Source: Biomphalaria glabrata (taxonomy: Eukaryota > Mollusca > Gastropoda > Planorbidae). From it: a DNA stretch of 64,000 bases. Each line of letters starts with the position of its first letter. The first letter of the stretch is position 1. The translations under genes and the position numbers were made by a program. The notes beneath the pieces are model-generated. The model was not told the DNA's origin. It did no database searches and worked only from the letters and a program-made list of their open reading frames with translations. The DNA lies in NCBI RefSeq assembly GCF_947242115.1, contig NC_074726.1:13019970-13083969 (forward strand), written 5' to 3'. This document shows, one piece after another, positions 1 through 11,900 of this stretch.

Positions 1-165
1 TTGCGCGCTGTACTGTCGTTCAGATTTATCGATAGTCCAGGGTTCAAACCCTGCCCACTCCCAACCCCCGTCGTTCTTCGGGAGGTTTGGACTAGGAAGT
101 AATTATCTTCAACTTCGAAGGAACATCCGAAACATGTAAAACATTTTATAAAACAAACATTTTAC
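1..165 (+). mobile_element. tRNA-derived SINE (family B), cut by the window edge
   Basis: This is the 3' part of a SINE whose fuller copies lie at 28388 and 61081. It has the shared body (TTCAGATTTATCGAT), a B-box-like GGTTCAAACCCTG, the CCCCCGTCGTTCTTCGGGAGG hairpin-like stretch and the ending CATCCGAAACATGTAAAAC. The tRNA-like A-box region is outside the window. Confidence 0.7.
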
Positions 166-419
166 AAACATTTTGTATCAAATGTGTATCTTTATCATTA
201 TTTATTCATTTCTTTTGTTACGGTTTCTTTCAACTGCCCTGCACACAATCCCATTAAACGTTACATGCTTGCCAACTACTCTCTTACTGTACGTGTCATG
301 TGTGATAGTACATCAACGTAAGCCTCTCTGACGTTGTCATCTTAACCCTGCCAGAAGGAGGGGGCGGGGGGAGGAAGACTTTCAAGGGAGTTAACTTATT
401 TTGCATAATTTACTCCCTA

Positions 420-600
420 TGGGCGTGGTGGCCGAGGGGTAAAACGCTTGGCTTCCGAAACGAGGGGTTTCGAGTTCGAATCCAGGTGAAGACTGGGATT
501 TTGACTTCAGGATTTTGAGGACGTCCCAGTGCCCACCCAGCTCTATTGGACACCTGACATCAGCTGAGAACATGACACACTTGTCAACTGTCTGCCATAG
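420..600 (+). mobile_element. tRNA-derived SINE (family A)
   Basis: The head looks like a tRNA gene: an A-box-like GTGGCCGAGGGGTAAAACGC, then CTTGGCTTCCGAA and a B-box-like GAGTTCGAATCCAG. The family body follows (GTGAAGACTGGGATTTT, then CACCCAGCTCTATTGG). The same family recurs at 14683, 17672, 23290, 47126 and 63018. The 3' end is diverged and runs into the 84-bp repeat. Confidence 0.75.
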
Positions 601-618
601 AAACAGATGAGCTAAAAC

Positions 619-860
619 GTCTTCAAAAATAGTTTTGAAATGATCATTGTGAATGAGCTTTTTAGTAAGTGACCTCTGAGTTTTCTTCTTCCTTCCTAAA
701 ACTTCTTCAAAAATAGTTTTGAAATGGTCACTGTGAATGAGCTTTTTAGTAAGTGACCTCTGAGTTTTCTTCTTCCTTCCTAAAACTTCTTCAAAAATAG
801 TTTTGAAATGGTCACTGTGAATTAGCTTTTTAGTAAGTGACCTCTGAGATTTCAGCAAGT
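619..860. repeat. 84-bp tandem repeat, about 3 copies
   Basis: Three near-identical units share AAAACTTCTTCAAAAATAG and TTTTAGTAAGTGACCTCTGAG. The period is 84 bp, so the minus strand stays open and would encode 28-residue repeats with the core SLTKKLIH. I treat the reading frame as a by-product of a period divisible by three; no start context, splice sites or known domain support a gene. Confidence 0.75.
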
Positions 861-1799
861 CTGGGCTCTTTTAGTAGCCGCTCAAGGAAATCTACGCCCT
901 GTATATAAGCAGGTCACTATAGTTTGCGTGTGCCGCTAACATACTTGTACTAAGTACCCAGACTGAAGACACCGCTGTGTATTGTTGTCGTCTGTGACGA
1001 TGTAAGGTTTCACTGACTGATTACGGCTTGGGCTGGAGGGTGTTTGTGTGAGATGGGGGGGTGGAATGGGGGGGGGGGGTTAGCGACCAGTGTCGGGACG
1101 TCTTGTGGACCACAGAACATGTCTCGATATGACGGCGGAGAAAAAAAAACCTCAACTGTTTACAGACAATGCACGCCAGTGGATTTCTCCCCCTCTTTGT
1201 ATATATCCCCCCTCTCTCTCTCTCTCTCCGTCTATCACTCCCCCTACCCCAGGCCTCCTCTTAATCTAACCACTTGAACGAAAGAGACGAAAGAAAAACA
1301 GAGAGAAAGGGGGGAAGGACACAGTACTTGAAATCATTAAAGGGCTGCCGTACGACGAACGTGCTGGGTTTCACTGCGTCGCCAATGTTTGAACTGATCC
1401 TCGGCGTTTCGGATTGTATACTTTATCAAAGCTGTGGACGCAGTCCCGCACAGTTTGCGGGGGGCTTGGGCAGGTTTAGGAGTCAGACTCGAATAGTTCT
1501 TTTTTTTTTTTTTTATTTCTTAAAGAATGTTTTAGCTTGTGGAAAAAAAAGATCAGTTTGTTTGCTAGCTTGAACTATCGGCAAACATCGGCGTCGATTG
1601 TGATCCGGTGCGCCAAAACTTACCTTTGCAGCGCCCATGGCGCATGACTTGGCTTTTTTTTTTTTTTGCCGTCATCATAAGGCTTAGAAAATCTGTCTGG
1701 GCGCTGCATTGAGGGACAGGGATGTACTTATTGGATTTGGGTTCCAGCCACGCAATATGGTTTTTTTTACAAGTCACAAATATTTATCAAAGCTAATTG
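861..1799. other. unassigned sequence with a TATA-like motif
   Basis: No gene was recognised. The stretch holds a TATATAAG motif at 902-909, G-, A- and T-homopolymers and a CT-rich tract at 1185-1235. It could be intron or 5' flank of the BMPER-like gene. No exon with a VWC pattern or signal peptide could be placed here. Confidence 0.35.
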
Positions 1800-2125
1800 T
1801 CCTCTTCGATATTTCCACAAAGACTGAACCATAATCTTCAAATACAAAAAAAAAAAAAAAACCCTAATAAAATACTAGAAAAATACTCAAAGATTAAGAC
1901 ACATTTCTCGTTCCATATGCTAGGACGGACAAATTTGTACAAATGCTCCTTCTTCCCTAGTGCTATTTGAGCATGAAATGGGTTGCCTGAGCCAGCCAGA
2001 AAAAAACAATGATTTTGCAGAATTTAAGTTATTGGTTAACATGCATGACTAGATGCATGACGTTTAGGATGTAATCATCTTTTTTGAAGTAACGTCTGTC
2101 TTTTATTAGATAAGATAAGATTTTT
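1800..2125 (+). mobile_element. jockey-like LINE, 3' fragment
   Basis: This matches the 3' end of the LINE at 33886-35440 and 44038-45160: CTCGTTCCATATGCTAGGAC, CTTCTTCCCTAGTGCTATT, GGGTTGCCTGAGC, the GAAGTAACGTCTGT stretch and a GATAAGATAAGAT tail. It is 5' truncated and degraded. Confidence 0.8.
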
Positions 2126-2254
2126 AAGACAATAGGACACGGAATTTAAATCTTCATAAGCGTATCTTAAATTTTTCGGGGACTCTTATAAGAAATAAAT
2201 TAAATATTGTATAAACATTTTATTTGTGACATATAAAGACAAAGACATAGTCCT

Positions 2255-2715
2255 CGACACCAAAGTCGTGGCCACATGTTTATATGCTTGAGAATCTTGG
2301 ACGCTGGCAGCAGAGCTAGAAAGGAAGATCCTAGCAATGGAATTGAGATGCTACAGAAGACTCCTAGGAATCACATTTAAAGACGGCGTCACAAACGAAG
2401 AAATTAGAGACAGAGTTACTGCAGCCATTGGACCCCACTATGACCTGCTGACTATGGTAATAACAATGAAACTAAAACTCTATGTCCATATTACAAGGTC
2501 TTTGGGGCTTGCACAGACCTTCCTTCAGGGAACAGTACCAAGAAAAAAGAAGAAGAGGCAGACAGAGAAAGCGATGGGAAGAAAACATAAAATGGGCTTG
2601 TCTTTTAAAGAGGTTCTATCCAAGGCAAAAGACAGAAGAATGGAGAGAGACGGTTGACAAATCTTGTGTGGTGCCCCAATGGTTCAACAGATTAAAAGAT
2701 ATTTGAAGGGGAAGG
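2255..2715 (+). mobile_element. non-LTR retrotransposon, C-terminal fragment (family R)
   Basis: The conceptual protein contains [36 protein letters not shown] and a basic tail. This is the post-reverse-transcriptase C-terminus of an APE-type LINE, and the same family lies at 36385-36690 and 57783-58260. The reading frame shifts near 2480-2560 and the copy is 5' truncated. It sits just upstream of the first BMPER-like exon seen. Confidence 0.8.
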
Positions 2716-2988
2716 TTATATAAACTCACTTTATTTCTACCACAAATACAAATGAAATAGTCTAGGGCAATTTATGAATTTGCAGAGCCAGTGAATATTT
2801 CCAACTTTGTCTACTTTCTGTCGTGTTTGTTTTGAATGTATCCCATAATTTCGTTCCTTTACTCTGTTCCCATATTTCTTTAAAGGGAACTCGTGTGTGT
2901 ATATTGTAGACTAACACATTTTGATTTAGACGTTGGGGAATGGAGATTCTAATTCTATTATTGAATCAAGTCTTTCATGTCTCAACAG

Positions 2989-5900
2989 GCTGGTGTGGTC
3001 ACGGTCTCCAAAGTACAATGTTTCACTCACTGCCACAATGCGCTAACAATACCTGGTCAGTGTTGCCCGGTCTGTCAAGGTGAGTCAAGATAACATTCAT
3101 GCTATTGGAACAAAGATGCATTTGGTTTATCATTATTTGTTTTTCATCATTGGGTCAACTGTTGTTTGCAACCCCTATTAGAAAGTCTACCATTTAGTAC
3201 TCTCACACACACACATACTGGCAATTTGTTTTATTTTATTTATTACATATTTGTTTTGAATTCGACTTCTTCACACCTACTCGTGATTGCAGTGGCGTAG
3301 CTAGGATGTGTGTGTGTGTGTGTGGGGGGGTACAGTATTGGTACAGTATATAATTACAATTAACAAAAAAAAATCATTAAGACTCTTTTAATGAATCTAT
3401 AACATCCTCTAGAATCTAGATCAATGTTGTCTAGTAGTTTTGACTCCAGGTGAATAGCAAGATTTCATGGCAGTGTGGCGTAATATTTAATGTAAAAAGT
3501 ATTGGACATTCATTTGGGGGCCCCCTCAAGGTTGAGCCTGGGGATCTTTTGAATTTATACCCCCCTTCCACCCCCTAGCTACACCACTGCAGACTGTATC
3601 CTCTCCCCTCCCTATGATGATTTAAGGGTGTGAGAATTCCACTGCCTTCTTTCTGTTAAATTGACGTCTATTATAAGAACGAACATGGGTGTCTGGACTT
3701 GAGTTTTCTTAGAACTGGGACGAAACTCAAATGCATACGTAGAGATACATGTACCTAACACTAGCATAGTAGATCTATTATATTATTATTTTTTTACAAA
3801 GCTAATGTTAACTCACTTCGTCTGTCTGTTTGTCTGGTAAAAAAAATTGAACACTTTATTTCTCTCACATTCATTCTCGGATCAAACTTTGAAACTTTAA
3901 ATAGAAAATAATCAATTAGTCAAGTAATTGTTGGTAATTAAGTATTTTGTTTGATATTGAATAAGGGAAATAATGTATACATTATTTAGTGATATATTTG
4001 TAAAAGCAGAGTTATTTCCCTTGTATTATATAAGGATTTTTTTAAAAGACTACGTTATATTTTGTTTGTTGTGCATTTCTTTTTAGCGTCTTGCGTGTGT
4101 GTGTGTCTCGTTCTCTAGTGAACAACATGTTGCCCAGGTCTATTTATGTAACTGTAATACAAACACACAAACAAACAAACCAAAAAAAAAACTTTTCACT
4201 ATCATAATGACTGGATTTATTGGTCGTAAAGAAAAGGAACTCAACTTGTGTCACGTTAGATCTAGTCTGGACTTCATAAATTACTCTCCGGCGAGAATCA
4301 ACCCAAAGAGATAAAGGCACAATTATGTCCCCATTACAGTTTCAGTCATTAAAACGGAGATTTACCATTTTGTATGATTATAAAACTCGTTAGTAGAAGA
4401 GCTAAAAATATAAATCTCCTTTTTGGATTGCCTTAAAACGTACTTAAAAGTAGGCCTATGCTGTAGGCTTTAAAAAAAAACAAAAAAAACTCATTTTATT
4501 ATCTTGTGACCTGACACATTAAAACATCAAATAATTCATAGCTCAAATACTTGATAATATTTTATAGACTTCCTAGTCCATTAGCTCCTGATGTCTCATC
4601 TTACCCAGGTTGTTTCTTCCGAGGTAAGCTGTATAATGAGTCAGAGACATTTCACCTCCCCACCGACGTCTGCACCACCTGTACCTGTAAGGTAATCTTT
4701 TTTTTTTTTTTTTACTTTCTTTGAAATGTAAATATTGCAACACTCTCAGTTTGTAAGATTTAACAATGGCAAGCAGGTTTTATTTTTTTTATCTTTTGTG
4801 TTAGATCTGAAATTGTTTGTAACTCTTTTGTATTTCGTGTTCCGTTTATTTTTAAAGAAAACTTTTTGATTTTTTAAAAAGTGATTTCAGCTTCTCAAAC
4901 TTCTACTGCTGATTCCTTCTGAGACCAAGCGTTACAGAAGGCATGAACACTCACCTGCGACGTCACAACCTGTGGGCAGTTTAGACTAATAGCTCGTTGC
5001 CACGTCACAGGCCATTCCGTCTTCCTATTCCAAAAAAAACAAAAAAAAAGGTCAGCTAGAAAGCTCTGTGGAACTCTGTAAGCTGATGGCCAGTGGTGTA
5101 GCTAGGGAGCCTGGAGGAGGGCGTAATATTTAATATTTAATGTCAAAACAAATTTCGGACACTCATGTGGGGAACCCTCAAGTGAGTGCCCGGGAGATTT
5201 TCCAATTGGGACCCCCTGCTCATCCCACCCTAGCTACCCACTTCTAATCTGGTCTAGAGCCAAGCGGTTTCCCGCATTCTGAGCTTGAGAACTTCATTCT
5301 GCTGTCAACAATCAACTATTTCTCCCAATAAGAAGATTGTAGGTCAAAGTTAAATTAGAAAATGTTAGGGTGGGACAACCCAATATTGAAGTGGGATAAA
5401 TATTCAAGGCAGGGTTATGTCTATAACTGGCTAGGACTTATGAAAGTTCTCGTGTCCAGCAAGACGTCTTGAAGCTAGACCAATAGTTTTAGAAGACCTC
5501 AACACTGACCAGCGACTGTGGGAAGTTTTGTCCAATAGCTCGTTGCCACACGTCAGAGTGGTGATGTGGTCAGTGTTGAGGCTTATTATAACGGTTGGGC
5601 CTGTTGTTTTTTCACGTCTCGCCAACAGGATATCAAACTATTTATTTTGTCTGAACAGAATGGAAATCTTCAGTGCGAGCGTCAACAGTGTCCGGTCCTC
5701 AACTGTAAGTCAGAGTACATCTACCAGCCCAAGTCAGAGTGCTGCCATAAATGTCGAGGTCAGAGCTACACTTAGTATTGGTTTATTTTCGATTTACTCA
5801 TCACGAAGTCGTGCTTAAGTATTGTGACCTACTGCCCATTACTGACCTTATTAAACGAGTAAGGTGGTCAAGTTATGTTCTTGGAATGAAACAGAAACGA

Positions 5901-8900
5901 GGATTGCTCTCAACTGTTTATTCAAATAATAAATGGGGGAAGGGGAGAAAAAGAAGAGACGAACCATAATCATTTTGAAGGCAACTTGTAAGTAGGTCTT
6001 GAAACTAAAAAAGAGTCGAAATTACAGACTGACACTTCATCACATTGACATTTATTGTCCTCTCATTGTCCACTTGTCTACTCATTGGCCACTCAATGTA
6101 GATATTGGGTTACCATGGCCTAAACCTTTCTCTAGCTTGCGGCATTGGTCTCAAATCAGCGAGTGTTTCAATGTAAGTCTCCCAGTTGTATTGGAGCAAT
6201 TGTACGTCGCTTGGCTGTTTATGACCGCCATCAGTCGCAAAGCGACCATGGATGACTTCTTAAATGAACTAAAAGGTTATGGTCAGAACGATGTTGCCCA
6301 CATAGCACCCCCCCCTCCTTTTTCAATTCACGTAGCTGATCTATCCAAAGGAACGGCAACTGCTGATATAGTTTGTGATCAGCGGCGTGACAGGTTTTGT
6401 CAGGGTGTAGCACTGTTTGTAGAACTGCCTCAGGGTCACCGTTTTTTTTTTTATTTTTCCTAAGGGTTGACTCAAGATGCTATCTCCATGTTTGGGTATA
6501 GACCTTTCCATCTCCTAGGTATATAGCCAAGCTAGGTCCTTACTGCCCGAAGCTTACTAGTTTCTGCGGCAGTTGCTTGCCTTTGCCCCTTGCCCTGTCA
6601 GTGACAACAGCTCTTCAAGACCCAATATTTGATCCACACATGGAGTTGACTGATGCTATTTGGGACACATGCATCAGAAAGATTTTTTAGGTGTTGCTAA
6701 TTAGGTTGTTAATGCTTAGGGCAATAGAAATCTTACGGTAACAGAACTAGTTTAGGTTTATATTATAACTGTAGCCATTTTGCATTGTATATTTGTTTTT
6801 AAATTGAAAAATCTCTTTTTAGGTAGTCGTGAGATCTTTGTGCCAACAAAAGGATGTTTCTTTAAAGACTATGTGTATGAGGAAAATGAAAAGTTCTCTC
6901 CTGAACCTTGCACTCAGTGTGTCTGTAGAAAGGTTTGTGTTGATCAAGTCACTTGTAGAATGAATGTAATCAAATCTAGTTTTTAGAAGGAATCCAACTT
7001 GTGTTTCAGCAGAAGCATGTTATAGAACATAATAAAGTCTCGTCAAAGGCTGAAAATTCAAACAAATCCACTGTTTTAATAGGATGGAATAGATGCCAGC
7101 ATTTTATTTTGTGTAGATCGACGTAGCGGAAATTTTAAAAAGCGTAATACGATGTTCAATTACTTAAATGTGGTCTAGAACCAGTCAACTTTGCGTTAGA
7201 TGTGGCAAAGTATGTAGGTCACTGCTGGGTCTGCGTTGCACGTGAAATGATCTGCACTTTTCCTTAATTTTCGAGCTCGGAGACACGCCTTGATTATTAA
7301 TCATGCCTCATTCTACACAAGGGCGTTGCTTGCGATGTACGGGTGGTGCAGGTCGCACTGTGAGGGACATCAAACTTTCCATCCTAAGAACAATTAGATT
7401 AACAACGGAAATTTGTTTTTAATATTCAAAGGCGGAATTAGTGGTAACATCTAGTGGATTCTGGTGGTCTAGATGGCAAATTAGGATCGGTTCATATTAT
7501 TTCTGCCTGGGCGATACTTTTTTTCTCAGTGAAACCCCATTTATAAATTTGTAAAAAAAAAGTTTAGTAGAAATATCACAATACATGTTCAATAAGGGAT
7601 CACATTGATATAAGACAGTAACTACCCGTTTGAGGTTCAAACGATCGTAGCCTTCAAATTAGTGAACATTAAATAATTACTTTCCGACTGGTAATTCTAG
7701 AAGCACTTTAGAATTTGTCTTAATTCTAGTATGGCAGTCGAATGAATTGCTCTAAACCTCTTTATAAGATGTATTCATATTGGTTTAGAAATGGTGTATG
7801 CATATTCGCTTTGAAGTCAAAAGTTGCCATTGCACAAGATTTTAAGCAGGACAAGGATGATGGTAAATCCCAATTTCCAGCGCGCTTTTAGTTTGCGATA
7901 TCTAAACGTAACAACAGACAGACGTACAAATTGATAACCGGACCGACAGATAACACAAAAAAACAATACTGCTGCCGCTAAATGTGATTTGAAAGTTATT
8001 CCCATACTTTTGTTTTCTTGCTGTGATTCATGTTTTCCCTTTCAGAAAGGCACAGCCATATGTGATAAACTGATCTGCCCTCCTTTAGACTGCCCAGTGG
8101 AAGAACAAGTCCCAATGAATAACACTGACTGCTGCAAACAGTGCAAAGAAAAGAGAGACTGTCTGTTTGAAGGCAATGGATACAAGGTAATTGTCTAGTA
8201 CAGTGATGGACTAACTTTGGTAGGAGCGGGCCCAAAAAAAATATAAAAAATATTTTGGCGCCCAAATATTAAAAAAAAAAATTTAATGTAAATAAATAGA
8301 AATGTATTTTTTTTTAGATTTAATTAATTTGGTTCAAATTTAAAACTTAGTTATTCTTAAAAGCGAACTAAAAATGCTCATCTTTCAATCCATTTATAGA
8401 CAGTCTTTTAAAATTTTCATTATTCATTCTTAAGCTGCTATCATATAAACCTATAGGAAGATGCAAACGATGCACTAATTCTGAGATTACATTTGGTGAA
8501 CTGTATTTCATTAAGGCGATTGAAATCTTCTTTCAAATTCAAATGACTCGGACATGTCACCCGCATGCCAGATGGTAGAATCCCGAAAGATATCTTATAT
8601 GCTGAGCTTGTGGAAGGAGTCAGACCCAAGGGCCGCCCAAGACTAACATATAGAGATGTCTGCAAGCGACACATGAGAGCCACAGGCATAAGCGATAATG
8701 TGTGGGAAAACATAGCCAATTACAGGAGTGCATGGAGACAGACTGTGCGTGCTGGGACAACCCTCGCTGAGAGCAAAAGAATTGAAGCGGCCTTAATCAA
8801 GAGGGAAAAAAAGAAAGCTGCCCTGTCCGCTAGCCCTGAATCAGAGGCATACACATGTATGAATTGTGGCAAAGTCTGCCGCTCTAGAATTGGCTTGATT

Positions 8901-11900
8901 AGCCACACCAGATTCTGCCCCGTCTCAAGATTAAACCAAAACCAATGACTCATTTGGGCGCATCCATTGCCTTTCGAGACAAAAGGAGCCATATACTTGA
9001 TAAAAAGTACTTTCAGCTCCACTCAGTGTTTCTATTGGCAGAATAAAGCCTAAAATGTAACCTGAGTACGACCTTGGCGGATAATTTGTTTCTATTGGCT
9101 GAACGGATTCTGATGTAAGCACAAAGCCATCGCAGTTGAGGTTATCAATAGGAGTGAACGTAGCTCACACCAGCACATTAGCCAAGTACAATTTCTTTCC
9201 CTTGTTCAAAATACTAAACAAAATAAGTAATTACCAATAGTTAATTAACTAACCCGTTAATTATTCTTATTGATTCTTGTTTTGTTAGGTACAAGAAATA
9301 AGTGTGCAAAATATTAGCTTGATCCGAGATTGGGTGTGGAAGAAATAACGTGTACAGACTTTGTATCAGACCGACAGACGAAGACGATATAAGCTTTGTG
9401 TTAAAAGTTCATTTCATTTGTGTCTAAACAGAAGTTTGTTCAATTTTTTTTGTTCAAGTTTGGAATTAATACAATAATACGCCTACAACGGATTAGTTGG
9501 ACCAGCTGCCTGGGGCTACAACCCAACGACTGTGGTTAATACTATGCTGGTGCATATGCCTCCAATTGAAATGCGTTGGAAACCCGATATCCATGAGCTA
9601 AAAACTGAGTGGTTTGGTGTAGGCTAATGCAGAGATGTACACTGGATGCCATATTCTGGGAGGAAGGTTTTAGATTTTTTGGTAGGGTGTGGGGGCGAGA
9701 TTCTAACAAATGCAATTGAAGTTTTCGGACAGTGGCAGTTAGGGTCAGTTAGGGTCAGTTAGTGTTAGAGAGTGGGAGCTAGATGTGCAAAGTAAATAGT
9801 TGCTTAGTTTCTTTTGATCATTGCTCATATTATTGTATCCTGTAGATAAATTGTATTTCGTCTGTATTTATTGTTTGAAGTTGGGGTTTAAAAGAATTAA
9901 ACTCAAGAAGATTATGCATAGTATCTACACTGTGTTATTTTATTTATCTTATCTTAGTTATGTTTGATTTATAATATTGGCACCTCTGAGTCAGATGAAG
10001 TGAGTTGATACAAGTCTATCTCTTCAAACGATGTCATGACAATTACAATTCCAGCAAGTAGAAAGAAAAAAATCTGAATTCAAATCTCCTCTGCCTTGAG
10101 GAGGTTTTCTAAACAGGGTAAAGCCTTCCAGACTTAAACCTGAGGAAAAAGCAGGAGCCTTAGGCAGCTTGCAACACACAGTTCTACACCCTGGCAGAGC
10201 ATCTACTCCTAAACTGTATTGGGTAATTACACTTCCTTTGGACACATCTGCTGCGGGGAGATGGGGCTACTGCTGTCTGGGCGATAAAATTCTGACCACA
10301 GCTAAAGGCTAGGCTTTCATTTCCAGGAGATCAAGATGAACTTAGTCTTTTATCTACTAAATAAGGTCAACAATAGTTCCAGTAACTGAATTTCATCTAA
10401 AGAAATTTAGTTTCTAAATATCTTGCTTTTATGAAACTCGTGGATTCATTTATATATGAATGTAGGGGCCAGATATTGTTATATGGAGGTAGAAATTATA
10501 TTACGAATTCCAAATGTCTCAATCGAGGTCAATGTCCTGATCCAAGATAGCATTTTGTAATTGCTAATTGTTTATTGATAGCATTTTATGATTACTATTT
10601 GTTCATTGCTCTAGCCACACTTTTCAGCTTAATTTGTTGAACTCCGAAATGAATGATTTTAACTACTCCTGACAAACTTTACGTCTTGATAGGAACATCA
10701 AATGTGTCTTTAGATGGAGTGTTGTATTTAACAAGTTGTGTCCCTTGTTCTATTTTCAGCACAAAGAAGAATGGCGGCCTAACGTATGTACCAGATGTTC
10801 GTGTGTTGATGGTGTGACGTACTGCCAAAGAGAGAAATGCACCAACTCACTCTGGTGTCCCCAAGGCTATAGACTTCTTCTGACGGAGAGAGAATGTTGC
10901 CCTCGGTGTATAGAACGTTAGTAGCTCAACATGATCTGTCGTAATCTTTGAACATTGGAAAGCAAAGCGTATATATTTAGCAAAGCGTATATATTTATTA
11001 GATATTACTTGCTCTATAACATGATATAGTTTTATATGTTCATTGTATTCTGTGTTGGCTTGTAACTTTACGAGTAAAAGAGTTCTCAGAAACAAATGGA
11101 GACTTCTTGGTTCTCATGTATACGTTGGAGTGTTCAGACAAATAGTCTGTGATGAACTGAGCAGTAGTTTCCAAATCAGTGTCTTGTTCAGGTCTTTCGA
11201 GAGAGTATGTAGCTTTGAAGGGACATGGTCGGCATTCTCAGGTGATGCTCCGATATCTCCATATTTCTAGCTTCCGGAACATGTGTAAACAAAATTTGTA
11301 GTACAATATACAAAGAGCTTTACGAAAATAAAAGACATTCCGGATATTTGACATTTCGTATAAAAGACTTTCTACAGACAGTATAGCAATATATATTATA
11401 TTATATTATATTATATTATATTATATTATATTATATTATATTATATTATATTATATTATATTATATTATATTATATTATATTTTATTTTATTTTATTTTA
11501 TTTTATTTTATTTTATATATATATATATATATTATTGAACTTTCAGGCGCCAAAGATTAAAAAAAAAAGAAATGAATTTTAATCTGGTCTTATTTCTCTA
11601 TTGTCTTTCATTCGTTTACTTGAGTGAGATAAAGTGTTTCACTTCTTTAAAAATTACTTTTTAAGACAGTTTTATAGCGAATTAGTTTCCTTCCTCTTCC
11701 TGTAGTTATACCTCCTCCGCCCTTTCTCTCTCTACCTAGCTCTGACCTTCTGAATTGAATTGAATGAACTATTAAAGTTTTGTGTTTCCTTCTTCAGATG
11801 ATGCTGTGTGCTCCGTCTTTGGAGATCCTCACTACAGAACGTTCGACGGACTGATGTACAGCTTCCAGGGAACCTGCAAATACATCCTTGCCCACGACTG

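Noticed and set aside
5431-5818. Alternative frames overlapping the VWC exon at 5659-5758
   Set aside because: Only the frame with CxxxxCP...CCHKC joins in phase with the exons on both sides.
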